Below, one piece after another: positions 27,548 to 36,029 of a stretch of DNA of 64,000 bases. The position numbers and the translations under genes were made by a program. The notes beneath the pieces were generated by a model. That model searched no databases, had not been told where the DNA came from, and worked only from the letters and a program-made list of their open reading frames with translations. The stretch covers positions 50,583 through 114,582 of the forward strand of contig NZ_JACXJA010000032.1 in NCBI RefSeq assembly GCF_014705615.1, in the 5' to 3' direction. Source of the stretch: Paenibacillus oceani. GTDB lineage: Bacteria > Bacillota > Bacilli > Paenibacillales > NBRC-103111. Every line of letters begins with the position of its first letter. The stretch's first letter is position 1.

Positions 27548-28235
27548 TTTTGTACCCCACTCCCCATACGGTCTTGATATACCTTGGCTCACGCGGATTC
27601 ATCTCGATTTTCTCGCGGATATTCCGCACATGGACCATAACCGTGTTGTCAGACGAATATTTGTCTTCCTTCCATACGTTTCGGTAGATCTGCTCAACGC
27701 TAAACACGTGTCCCCGGTGACCTGCGAGCAGCTCCAGAATCGAAAACTCAATAGGAGTAAGCGCTATTTCTTTGCTGGAGACGGTTATCCGGTGACCCAT
27801 GCTATCGATGACCAGCTCGTCGATCTCGATAACCGAACAGCCGCCAGACGGTCCCGTTTCCTTTTCCGAGTACGATTGTCTTCGAAACTGGGCTTTTACG
27901 CGCGCAACCAACTCGAGCGGATTAAACGGCTTGGTGATGTAATCATCGGCGCCGGTCGTTAGTCCGGTTATTTTATCGATATCCTCGCCTTTGGCGGACA
28001 AAATGATGATCGGCACTCGCGACTTTTCCCTAATTTTGAGACAAGCTTTGATCCCGTCCATGCGCGGCATCATTACATCGAGAACGATCAGGTCAACCGA
28101 TTCCCGGCCGACGATGTCAACCGCCTCCTGTCCGTCTTTCGCTTCGCAGATCCGATAACCTTCGTTTTGCAAATAAATGCGGATGACGTCGCGAATTTCC
28201 GGATCGTCATCGGTCACGAGCACCTGTTTTGGCAT
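27540..28235 (-). CDS. OmpR-family response regulator
   Basis: 231 residues. Receiver domain with VLVTDDDPEIRDVI, phosphoacceptor in LIVLDVMMPRMDG and Lys in DYITKPFNP; then a winged helix (LTPIEFSILELLAGHRGHVF, VHVRNIREKIE, ending VWGVGYKIE). Full length and intact. AAAGGAGAAATGACAGG precedes the ATG. The kinase gene overlaps its 3' end, so they are one operon. The target is unknown; adjacent genes are decayed. Confidence 0.94.
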   Translation of the reverse strand: MPKQVLVTDDDPEIRDVIRIYLQNEGYRICEAKDGQEAVDIVGRESVDLIVLDVMMPRMDGIKACLKIREKSRVPIIILSAKGEDIDKITGLTTGADDYITKPFNPLELVARVKAQFRRQSYSEKETGPSGGCSVIEIDELVIDSMGHRITVSSKEIALTPIEFSILELLAGHRGHVFSVEQIYRNVWKEDKYSSDNTVMVHVRNIREKIEMNPREPRYIKTVWGVGYKIE

Positions 28236-28347
28236 CCTGTCATTTCTCCTTTATAGGGAACATCCAATTGTTCGGCAGCGGTCAAGCATTTCCGTGTGCA
28301 TGCATCTACGCTCTTTCCCCAATACTACAATACAAATTAAGGGAAAT

Positions 28348-28590
28348 CTATTGGTTAACACCGCCCGTCTTTTTTAGTCCCGGTTTTCGCTTTGTCCCCT
28401 TGACCGGCGGGGATCGTGATGATGGATCGTCCTCTCCCCATTTTCTCTCTACGCGATCTCCATAAATTTTCCAACCCGCAGCGCAATGAATACGTGGTCC
28501 CAGCATCCCCCGCACCCGGTTATCGTTATGCTGAAAGGCCTGATGTAACGCGGCGGCCTCTTCGAAAGCTCTATTGAAATGGATCGTCAC
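28348..28590 (-). CDS. Small basic hypothetical protein
   Basis: 80 residues beginning at GTG 28590, with AAGGAAGAAGGAT upstream. The N-terminal half is acidic and helical (HFNRAFEEAAALHQAFQH), the tail is basic (TKRKPGLKKTGG). I do not recognise a family. The good ribosome binding site and its position upstream of an intact operon suggest a real gene, but it could be a chance frame. Confidence 0.4.
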   Translation of the reverse strand: MTIHFNRAFEEAAALHQAFQHNDNRVRGMLGPRIHCAAGWKIYGDRVERKWGEDDPSSRSPPVKGTKRKPGLKKTGGVNQ

Positions 28591-29214
28591 ATCCTTCTTC
28601 CTTTCCGCTCGCTCTATGTATAAATCCTATTACTACCGAACGGATAAACGTATGGAAGCGAGAGGCCTCCGCAAAATACGGCTATTTAGCTTTTTAGCTT
28701 CTTAGCCTATACCGGTTATAAGAATCAATCCCTTTTTTAACTTTGTATCCTTCGTTTCTTCGTTGTAAGGTTGAAGCAAGGAGTGGGTACCGATGTTCCA
28801 AAGATTATGGGGAAAATTGATGTGGAGAAAACTGCGAAATCGGGTTTGGTAAAAACGGCTGCTGGAACAATGAGAGACAATAAAATCGAGCACTTCCGGC
28901 TTGCGGTCGTTGACCAGCACGGAGCTGATCTGTCGGACAAGATCCGCTTCATCCTGTGAATGAAACGGATAGTTTTAGACCGCTTGCAGACGTGAAGTTA
29001 CGATTGCTTGTGTATGGTCGTGCCATTCCTGTTTTTCGTCCATCACATTGAATGACGGATGACAACCCGATCAAGGGACCATTACGGACCGATTCATGTT
29101 ACAACCTCTTTCCGTGTTCTATAATCGGTTGTAATTGTTTCCTGTATCGGAAGAAGCAATGCAAGGAATATGTAAAATTGAAGATGAAATACTACTTAAA
29201 AACGAATGAAAAGG
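28591..29214. other. Interval without a supported gene
   Basis: Several short frames occur, including a plus-strand one at 28771-28959 (HFRLAVVDQHGADLSDKIRF) that could be the tail of a lost gene, but none has a start, a ribosome binding site and a recognisable family. Confidence 0.4.
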
Positions 29215-29690
29215 CGTAGTAAAGCACGAATCCGTTGCAGTCATGATGGCATCCGCCCAGGCAGGCTCGCCGTCTGCATCTCGCATATGGGGCCGGGTCT
29301 GACCAATCTGATTACAGGCTTGGCGATGCCTACCTGGACAAAGCGCCGGTACATGCGATAAAGGGATGCGCTGGATCTGTTGCGTTCGGCTAAACGACCT
29401 TTCCTGCTCGTGGGGAGCCGGGCTCGTTCGGCACATGAGCCTATCCGAATGTTCGCCGAAGTATGGAGATGCGGCATTGCGAACAGTTCCGGAGCCGTCG
29501 GAATCGTTCCGGATTCCCATCCGCTCATGCTAAGCGGCTTTGGCGAAGGCTGCAATCCTTTTAGCGGAATTGCTCGAAAAGGCCGATGTCGTGCTGGCTA
29601 TAGAGACTTCCTTGCCGTTCTCGGCAACGTAAATTCTATCCTTTCGAATTGGATCGATGGTTTCAGTGAATACGATCGATCCGGGCTGAG
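29215..29690 (+). pseudogene. TPP-dependent enzyme (acetolactate-synthase-like) remnant
   Basis: Pieces of a thiamine-diphosphate enzyme lie in successive frames: KHESVAVMMA, then RLAVCISHMGPGLTNLITGLA, then after a shift near 29330 DAYLDKAPVHAIKG, then KRPFLLVGSRARSAHEPIR with SSGAVGIVPDSHPLMLSGFGEG from the central domain, then after another shift LLAELLEKADVVLAIETS. These follow the order of the pyrimidine-binding and central domains of acetolactate-synthase-like proteins. The C-terminal domain that binds the diphosphate is missing. Three or more frameshifts show it is not functional. Confidence 0.7.
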
Positions 29691-29766
29691 AACGGCAAGT
29701 TCAGGAATGCAAACAAGGGTGGGCCGCACATAACAAAAAAGAGCGGAATGGGGCAGTTGGTGTGCT

Positions 29767-30486
29767 ATGAATCCAACGTATAACGACAAATTCAAACCCT
29801 TTTTTTCACTGCGCCTCTTTGCGTTCGTTTGGCTGGTGGGGAGCTTGGCTTGCTTCGGGTGGACTCCATCCGCTTCGGCCGATCCGTCGCCGCCGATCGT
29901 CGCCGCTCAAGGAGAATATGCAATCGAGGTTTATCCTCAGCAGCATCGCCTTCATGTGTTAAAACATGGGAAGATCATGAAATCGTACCGGGTTGCCGTC
30001 GGGAATCCGGCGACCCCCACTCCGATCGGGGAATACAAGATCGTGTACAAAGGGGAAAATTGGGGACCTTCCTTCGGGCCGCGCTGGCTCGGACTGAATG
30101 TTCCATGGGGGCATTACGGCATACACGGGACGAACAAGCCCTTTTCGATCGGGCAGCATCAGAGTCACGGATGCATCCGGATGCTCAACCGGGATGTAAT
30201 CGAGCTCTATCAGATGATTCCCCTTGGTACAAAAGTGTCGATTTACGGACACGTACTGGGCGATCTGAATCACGGACCCAGGGATTTGGCCGAAGGGGAC
30301 GTTGGGGGAGACGTTCAACTGATCCAGTCCCGACTAAAGAGCGCCGGATACTTCAACGGGACATGCAACGGCAAGTTTCGCTCCGATACGACCGTTGCTC
30401 TAAAAAAGTATCAGCGGGATCACCGTTTACCTCCAAACGGAGTTGTATCGTTTCAAGTATACAGGGAAATGTGGCTGGTGGAGTAA
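29767..30486 (+). CDS. Secreted L,D-transpeptidase with peptidoglycan-binding domain
   Basis: 239 residues. Signal peptide at 1-39 (LFAFVWLVGSLACFGW, cleavage near SASA), YkuD catalytic domain at about 48-160, with HGTNKPFSIGQHQSHGCIRM holding the catalytic His, Ser-His and Cys (SHGCIR), then a PG_binding_1 domain at 175-238 (VQLIQSRLKSAGYFNGTCNG). It would form 3-3 peptidoglycan cross-links or attach proteins to the wall, as in spore or stationary-phase envelopes. The domain order is reversed relative to B. subtilis YkuD, which carries LysM first. It stands alone; the gap to the TPP remnant is short. Confidence 0.92.
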   Translation: MNPTYNDKFKPFFSLRLFAFVWLVGSLACFGWTPSASADPSPPIVAAQGEYAIEVYPQQHRLHVLKHGKIMKSYRVAVGNPATPTPIGEYKIVYKGENWGPSFGPRWLGLNVPWGHYGIHGTNKPFSIGQHQSHGCIRMLNRDVIELYQMIPLGTKVSIYGHVLGDLNHGPRDLAEGDVGGDVQLIQSRLKSAGYFNGTCNGKFRSDTTVALKKYQRDHRLPPNGVVSFQVYREMWLVE

Positions 30487-30535
30487 CGGGCCGCCCATTC
30501 CTCTTTTCTCCTTATGAATACAAGGATAAGTCACT

Positions 30536-30570
30536 AAGGATCGTCCAAAAAAACTTATAGGACGGTCCTT
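30536..30570. terminator. Hairpin downstream of the L,D-transpeptidase gene
   Basis: Stem AAGGATCGTCC / GGACGGTCCTT with an A-rich loop and little T tail. It lies 50 bases after the L,D-transpeptidase stop; termination is plausible but not strong. Confidence 0.45.
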
Positions 30571-30840
30571 GGCATACAAGTCAAGACTGGGAAGCTAACC
30601 CGCATGATAGCGCCGAAAGCACGTAAGGCTGGCGGGCCCATGACGGGAGGCTGGAACGAAACGTTTAGTTCCTCTGTGGCAGCCGCGCCGATATGCTGAA
30701 ATACGACCGTGCCGTCCGCTTCCTTCGTTAGCTTGATGTCCGCCATTTTCCCGGCAAAATGCCATCTTGCGGCTTGAGCACCTCCTTGATGCTGCCGGTC
30801 GCCAGATCCGGATAATAGGAATCAACCCGGTCTCTTAACG
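30555..30840 (-). pseudogene. Unidentified decayed coding sequence
   Basis: Two adjacent frames read as one protein: SLRDRVDSYYPDLATGSIKE and LKPQDGILPGK in one, and MADIKLTKEADGTVVFQHIG then AATEELNVSFQPPVMGPP in the next, starting where the first runs out. The codon use looks coding but I do not recognise the family. A single frameshift near 30748 would explain both. It could instead be a short free-standing gene from the ATG at 30746. Confidence 0.4.
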
Positions 30841-30870
30841 AGTCCGGGCACTTTTTGTGAGAACTTTCTC

Positions 30871-31080
30871 CTACTTCGCCCTCGGCTCACTCTTGAAACT
30901 GATCGACGTATGCGTGCCGTCGCAGAACGGTTTGTTGCCAGATCCTCCGCATCTGCACAGCGAGAACGATTCTTTGTGCTCGAACGGGATTCCTTCCGCG
31001 TCCACCAGCTCGACCGACCCCGTCACCCGAAGAGATCCGTTATCGTTCACCTTAATCGTCACTTTGTTTTGGTCCGCCAT
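30871..31080 (-). CDS. CDGSH iron-sulfur domain protein
   Basis: 69 residues with one CDGSH motif CRCGGSGNKPFCDGTH, whose three Cys and one His hold a 2Fe-2S cluster. It is a soluble single-domain protein without a membrane anchor, of the size usual in Bacillales. TTAGGAGGCAAACGA precedes the ATG. Its role is probably in electron transfer or redox sensing; nothing nearby gives a partner. Confidence 0.93.
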   Translation of the reverse strand: MADQNKVTIKVNDNGSLRVTGSVELVDAEGIPFEHKESFSLCRCGGSGNKPFCDGTHTSISFKSEPRAK

Positions 31081-31284
31081 TCGTTTGCCTCCTAAGTTCG
31101 ATTCTTACTTTAAGTATATCCGGGTTCCTGCGGAAAAAGACGAGCTGTTATCGCACTTGAATACCTGACATATACATTTACTTATCTCCATTAACTATAA
31201 ACCCTATTAACTGTGTAATTTTGCACTCAAAGGACAAATGCGATGCCAGCTCGTCATCTCCTGCTATGGTGTTCTAAACAACGA

Positions 31285-31311
31285 AAAAACCGCCCGGTAA
31301 CCAGACGGTTT
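31285..31311 (-). terminator. Terminator of the DapA/PfkB/importer operon
   Basis: Stem AAACCG...CGGTTT with an internal CGGTAACC, followed by a T run on the minus strand. It is 32 bases after the stop of the DapA-family gene. Confidence 0.7.
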
Positions 31312-31342
31312 GATCAATACTACCCACCTATCGTACCCGGTT

Positions 31343-32245
31343 TTACGCATATCCGGTCAGCGCATTCTGCTCGTCCAGTCTGCGTTTCAGATCGCCGACT
31401 TCCGCCCCTGACAGATCGAGCTGGGGCGCTCTCATGTAGCCCGCGTCGATGCCTCTGAGCTTGAGCGCTTCTTTGAAGTAGGACATGTTGCTGCCGCTCT
31501 TGAGGGTTTCGCAGTACCGGTTCGCAATCCGCTGCAGCTTTCTCGCCTGATCCAGATCGCTTGCGAGAAAAGCTTCGTATACCGCGACGAACGGTTCGGG
31601 ATAGACGCACGAAACGCCGGAGATAACTCCTTTGCATCCCATCGCCAGAGCGGGCAAAAACAAACGGTCCGCCCCTTGCATGACGGAGAAATTCCCCTCT
31701 TTGATATTCATATACTCGTTCGTCCGCAAAAAGTCCGGATAGCTGTATTTGATGCCGATTACATTCGCGCATCGTGCCGCCACCTTCTCGGCGACATCGG
31801 TTTTCAAATCGTTGGCCGCACATTGTGGAATGTTGTACAAGTACACCGGGAAGCTGTCGGGCACACTCGAAGCGACCGTTACGAAATACTGTTCCAGCTC
31901 CGCGTCGTTCGCACCGAAAAACGCCGGAGTCACGACTCCGATACCGTCTGCTCCGATCTCGCTCGCATGCTTCGCCAGCTCAACCGTATCGTTCTGGGTC
32001 ATCGCGCCGACATGGATAAACACCGTAACCCGGCCCGCCGCCTGGCGTACGACCGTTTCGGCGACCGCTTTGCGTTCGGCTACAGTCAATCGCAGCATTT
32101 CGCCGGTTGTACCGAGCGGATACAAACAGTGAACTCCTTTCGAAATGAGAAATTCGCTCATCTTCTCCACGCTCTCGAAATCGATCGATCCGTCCTTGCG
32201 AAACGGAGTGACCATAGCCGTCGTTACACCGTATAAATGTTTCAT
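31343..32245 (-). CDS. DapA-family (dihydrodipicolinate synthase-like) lyase
   Basis: 300 residues. Substrate carboxylate-binding PLGTTGEM near 43, FIHVGAMTQNDT, the catalytic Tyr in YLYNIP and the Schiff-base Lys in VIGIKYSYPD near 165. DapA-family aldolases join or cleave pyruvate-containing acids (KDG aldolase, N-acetylneuraminate lyase or DHDPS). It is the last gene of an operon with a PfkB kinase, a hydroxyacid dehydrogenase and an importer, so I infer cleavage of a keto-sugar acid rather than lysine synthesis. GAGGAGAGAACGAGAG precedes the ATG. Confidence 0.9.
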   Translation of the reverse strand: MKHLYGVTTAMVTPFRKDGSIDFESVEKMSEFLISKGVHCLYPLGTTGEMLRLTVAERKAVAETVVRQAAGRVTVFIHVGAMTQNDTVELAKHASEIGADGIGVVTPAFFGANDAELEQYFVTVASSVPDSFPVYLYNIPQCAANDLKTDVAEKVAARCANVIGIKYSYPDFLRTNEYMNIKEGNFSVMQGADRLFLPALAMGCKGVISGVSCVYPEPFVAVYEAFLASDLDQARKLQRIANRYCETLKSGSNMSYFKEALKLRGIDAGYMRAPQLDLSGAEVGDLKRRLDEQNALTGYA

Positions 32246-32263
32246 CTCTCGTTCTCTCCTCTT

Positions 32264-33199
32264 CTAAGCCGTACTATTCGTTCGCACTTGCCACAATGCT
32301 TCGACCTCTTGCCTCGTCGGCAGCGAGCTTTGGGCGCCATGCCTCGTCACGGTAATGGCGGCGGCAATTTGCGCCTGCCGGATCGCCGTGTCCGCGTCCC
32401 GGGAAGCCAAGTATCCGGCTACAAAGCCACCGATGAAGCTGTCCCCGGCCGCCGTCGTATCGACAGCGTTCACTTTACGGGCCGGATACGCTTTGATCTT
32501 GCTGCGATCGGCATAACAACAGCCTCTCTCCCCCATCGTGACGATCAAGGCGCCAACGCCCTTCTCCCCGAACAGTCGCGCCGCTCTTTCGATCGATTGC
32601 TCGTCGATTTGGTCGAGTTCTGCGATCGTTTGCAGCTCGTGTTCGTTCGGAATGAGGAAATCGACAAATTGCAGCAGCTCGTCATCCAGCTTACGGGCGG
32701 GCGCCGGATTCAACACGGTTGTTTTGCCGAGAGCTTTCGCCTTTCGTAAAGCATAAGCGACGGTCTCCAGCGGAACCTCCAGCTGAAGCACGATCATATC
32801 GCATTGCTCGATAATATCGGCGCGGCTGTCGATATCGTCCTTGGTCAACTCCCCGTTCGCTCCGGGGACAACGACGATATGGTTCCGCCCCGCCCGGTCG
32901 ACGGTAACGAGCGCCACGCCGGTCGGCTGCCCGGACGACGTAAGCACGGCGTCCGTATCCACCCCGGACGCCTCGAGCGATTGCAGCAGTGCCGCCCCGT
33001 TGCGGTCCGCGCCGACTTTGCCGATCATCCGCACCGGCGTTTGCAGCTTGCCGATCGCCGCCGCCTGATTGGCCCCTTTGCCGCCCGGCGCTTCGACGAG
33101 CCCGACCCCCTGCAGCGTTTCTCCTTCCGCAGGCAGCCGCTCGACCGTTACCGCAATATCCATATTCAAACTGCCGATGACGACAGCGCTTCGTTCCAT
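32264..33199 (-). CDS. rbsK: PfkB-family carbohydrate kinase (ribokinase-like)
   Basis: 311 residues. N-terminal signature GGKGANQAAA, then the nucleotide-binding region and the C-terminal motif NAVDTTAAGDSFIGGF with the catalytic Asp. The whole length and IGSLNMDIAVTVERLP start match ribokinase, which phosphorylates D-ribose at O-5. In this operon it could instead act on the sugar made by the neighbouring dehydrogenase or lyase. The gene symbol is given for the family; the substrate is not certain. GAAGGAAGGGAGCC precedes the ATG. Confidence 0.88.
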   Translation of the reverse strand: MERSAVVIGSLNMDIAVTVERLPAEGETLQGVGLVEAPGGKGANQAAAIGKLQTPVRMIGKVGADRNGAALLQSLEASGVDTDAVLTSSGQPTGVALVTVDRAGRNHIVVVPGANGELTKDDIDSRADIIEQCDMIVLQLEVPLETVAYALRKAKALGKTTVLNPAPARKLDDELLQFVDFLIPNEHELQTIAELDQIDEQSIERAARLFGEKGVGALIVTMGERGCCYADRSKIKAYPARKVNAVDTTAAGDSFIGGFVAGYLASRDADTAIRQAQIAAAITVTRHGAQSSLPTRQEVEALWQVRTNSTA

Positions 33200-33273
33200 G
33201 GCTCCCTTCCTTCCTTGCGGTCACTCTGCTATGTTCCCATCCTTAGGATGACCGATACAGGCAATCGTGTGCC

Positions 33274-34239
33274 TTAACCGGCAACCGGATTGTCCGGCCG
33301 CTTGCCTACGAATACGTCGAGCAGAGCCTGAGCCGTAACAAGCCCGACCTGGCGGTACGTTTCTTCCGTTTCGGCAGCCGTATGAGGCGTCGTGATGATA
33401 TTGTCCAGTTGAAACAGCGGATTGTCCGACGATACCGGTTCCGTTTCGTACACGTCGATTGCAGCCCCCGATATCGTTCCCGACTTCAGCGCGCGGTACA
33501 GCGCCCCTTCGTCGACGAGCGCCCCTCTCGCCGTATTGATGAAATAAGCTCCGCGCTTCATCGCTCCGAACCGTTCGTCATTCATCATATGGCGCGTATC
33601 CGGTAGGCTCGGCAAATGCATGCTGACGATGTCCCCGCGCGCCAGCGCCTCCTCTGCGCTGACGAGCTCGACGCCGAGCTCCGCGGATTTCGCAGCAGTC
33701 GGGTATTTGTCGTAGGCGATAATCTCGACGTCGAATCCGCTCAGCTTTTTGGCGACCATCTGGGCGATGTTGCCGAAGCCGAGCAGGGCGACCGTTTTGC
33801 CCGCAAGCTCCCCGCCGACGTGGCGGTCCCAATACCCCCGCCGGGCCGACTGATGCAGTGCCGGAATGCTGCGGATCAGCGCCAGCAGCAGCCCGACAGT
33901 CAGCTCGGCGACGGCGTTCGCATTCCCTCCCGGTACATTCGTCACCTGAACGCCGTATTCGCGCGCTTTGGCCAGATCGATATTGTCGACGCCTACGCCG
34001 AACCGGGCGATCGCCTTCAGCTTCGGCGCCAGCTTGAACACCGCTTCGTCCCACGTATCTACACCGGCCACGACGCCGTCGATATCCGCAACAAGCGGAG
34101 CGAGCTCCTCGAACGTATGCGGACGTCCGACCTTGTTCTCGATCACTTCGCAGCCGCCCTCCTCGAGTAGCCGCTTCGCTTCCGCGCACAACCGCGAATA
34201 ATTCGTCGCGGTCACCAGCACTTTTTTCAGTTCGCCCAT
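33274..34239 (-). CDS. D-isomer-specific 2-hydroxyacid dehydrogenase
   Basis: 321 residues of the phosphoglycerate-dehydrogenase-like group. NAD-binding GFGNIAQMVAKKL near 155, catalytic Arg in INTARGALVDEGAL near 235, Glu in VYETEPV and His in ITTPHTAAETEE near 289. The shape fits a sugar-acid or glyoxylate-type reductase better than SerA, because there is no ACT domain. Its start overlaps the permease stop by one base (TAATG). Inference: reduces or oxidises a 2-keto acid released from the imported sugar. Confidence 0.9.
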   Translation of the reverse strand: MGELKKVLVTATNYSRLCAEAKRLLEEGGCEVIENKVGRPHTFEELAPLVADIDGVVAGVDTWDEAVFKLAPKLKAIARFGVGVDNIDLAKAREYGVQVTNVPGGNANAVAELTVGLLLALIRSIPALHQSARRGYWDRHVGGELAGKTVALLGFGNIAQMVAKKLSGFDVEIIAYDKYPTAAKSAELGVELVSAEEALARGDIVSMHLPSLPDTRHMMNDERFGAMKRGAYFINTARGALVDEGALYRALKSGTISGAAIDVYETEPVSSDNPLFQLDNIITTPHTAAETEETYRQVGLVTAQALLDVFVGKRPDNPVAG

Positions 34240-35069
34240 TATTTGACTCCTCCTACGGTCATGCCGCTAACCATATATTTAGAAGTGAATAGGTACATAA
34301 TGACAACCGGGATCGAGGCGAGAATCGAACCGCCCATCAGCGGCCCCCAGGCGAAGACGTCCCCGACGATCATATCCGACAGCCCGAGCGTCAGCGTCTT
34401 GTCCGAGCCTTTCGTCACTACGACCAGCGCATACAAATATTCACTCCAACAAAGCGTAAACGAAAAGATAAACGTCGCCGCGATTCCGGGAGCGGCCAGC
34501 GGGAAAATGATGCTCCACATCGTTCGCACCCGGCTGCATCCGTCGATCATTGCAGCCTCCTCGATTTCGACCGGAATCGATTTGAAATACGAGATCAGCA
34601 TCCAGGTCGCATACGGAATCGTAATCGTCGGATAAATAATCATCAGCCCGTAGATCGAATTATTAACGCCGATCAGCGAGACGAGCATATACAGCGGGAT
34701 GAACAATACGGCGCGAGGCATCAAATAAGCGTACAAAATGCCTCGGGAGACGACGCTTCTGCCGCGAAAGCGCAGCTTGGCGATCGCATAAGCGGCCAGC
34801 ATGCTGATCGCGATCGAACCGAGCGCGACGAAAACGGAAACGATCAGCGAATTTTTCACGTTCAGCAAAAATCCTTTCTCCGTCAACAGCTTCTCGTACG
34901 CCGACCAAGTAAACCGTTCCGGCCAAAACGTCGGAGTCATCCGATAAATCTCGGCGTTCGATTTGAACGACGTATTAAACATCCAGTAAAGCGGAAACAA
35001 AGCGAAAATTAACATGACGGCCAAGGTAGCGTATACGACTATCCGGTTCGCGATCGATCTATGTTCCAT
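34239..35069 (-). CDS. Carbohydrate ABC transporter permease (MalG type)
   Basis: 276 residues, six membrane segments, starting IVVYATLAVMLIFALFPLYW. The EAA loop EEAAMIDGCSRVRTMWSIIF near 188 is clear, and the end KYMVSGMTVGGVK is the usual MalG-like tail. It pairs with the MalF-type permease 10 bases upstream. The importer has a binding lipoprotein gene further upstream and no ATPase gene. Confidence 0.93.
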   Translation of the reverse strand: MEHRSIANRIVVYATLAVMLIFALFPLYWMFNTSFKSNAEIYRMTPTFWPERFTWSAYEKLLTEKGFLLNVKNSLIVSVFVALGSIAISMLAAYAIAKLRFRGRSVVSRGILYAYLMPRAVLFIPLYMLVSLIGVNNSIYGLMIIYPTITIPYATWMLISYFKSIPVEIEEAAMIDGCSRVRTMWSIIFPLAAPGIAATFIFSFTLCWSEYLYALVVVTKGSDKTLTLGLSDMIVGDVFAWGPLMGGSILASIPVVIMYLFTSKYMVSGMTVGGVK

Positions 35070-35079
35070 CTGCCATCAC

Positions 35080-35952
35080 CTACTCATTCGATGAAAGCGA
35101 ACGCTTCGTGACGAAGTTGATCAGCATGATCAGCGGAGGCATCGTCATGATCGCGATTGCGATCGCTTTCCCCAAGCTCATATTCAAAAATCCAATCGTG
35201 TAGCTAAGCGTAGACAGCACCTGCGTCCCGTTCGACGGCCCGCCGCGCGTAAGCAGCCAGATGATCTCGAAATCGTTCAGCGTCCAGATCGTCGTCATCA
35301 CGGCCGCAAGCACCGTCACTTCCTTCACCGAAGGCAGCGTCATGTAGAAAAACCGCTTGATCGCCCCGGCTCCGTCAAGCATCGCCGCTTCGTACATTTC
35401 TTTGGACAGTGTCTGCAGTCCAGCCAAGATGGCGATCCCCATAAACGGGATTCCGCGCCAGACGTTGACCAGAATGACCGAAAACATCGCCAGATCGGGA
35501 CTGGCGAGCCAGCCGACCGGCTGTGAGATCAGGTGCGTCTTGAGCAGCAAATAATTAAGCACGCCGCCCACATCGGAATAGATCCATTGCCAAGTAAATA
35601 CGGAAACGATCGTCGGAATCGTCCACGGTAAAAACAGCAGTACCCGGAATACGTTACGGAAAACGATTTTTTCGTTCAGTACGAGCGCCATAATCATGCC
35701 GAACACCGTCTTGCCGATGACAGCCACCAGGGTAAACACCGCCGTGTTCCAGACCGCTTTCCAAAAGAGCGAGTCTTTGACGAGCTCGATGTAATTGCCG
35801 AGTCCGATAAACGTGGCGTTATTGCCGACAACCTTATTCGTAAAGCTGAGGTATAGCGCCCAACCGAACGGAATGACCATCACGGCAAGCAAGTAAATCA
35901 ATACGGGACTCATCAGTGCATACGCCAGCTTGTTGTCCGTGTTCGTTCTCAA
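35080..35952 (-). CDS. Sugar ABC transporter permease (MalF type)
   Basis: 290 residues. First helix YALMSPVLIYLLAVMVIPFG, EAA loop YEAAMLDGAGAIKRFFYMTL near 195, and VSTLSY-like late helix region (LSTLSYTIGFLNMSLGKAI). Start is TTG at 35952, after GGCGGGATTTCAC. It sits between the binding-protein gene and the MalG-type gene; all are on the minus strand in one operon. Confidence 0.92.
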   Translation of the reverse strand: MRTNTDNKLAYALMSPVLIYLLAVMVIPFGWALYLSFTNKVVGNNATFIGLGNYIELVKDSLFWKAVWNTAVFTLVAVIGKTVFGMIMALVLNEKIVFRNVFRVLLFLPWTIPTIVSVFTWQWIYSDVGGVLNYLLLKTHLISQPVGWLASPDLAMFSVILVNVWRGIPFMGIAILAGLQTLSKEMYEAAMLDGAGAIKRFFYMTLPSVKEVTVLAAVMTTIWTLNDFEIIWLLTRGGPSNGTQVLSTLSYTIGFLNMSLGKAIAIAIMTMPPLIMLINFVTKRSLSSNE

Positions 35953-36029
35953 GTGAAATCCCGCCTAACTGTAGACTGCGGACAAACCGCGCAAGATGCC
36001 GGTCCGTCCCGCAGTCTGGATTTGGTCGA

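Noticed and set aside
32691..33224. Long arginine-rich minus-strand frame within the PfkB kinase gene
   Set aside because: It is the shifted frame of a GC-rich gene, with repeated Arg and Gly and no start signal.
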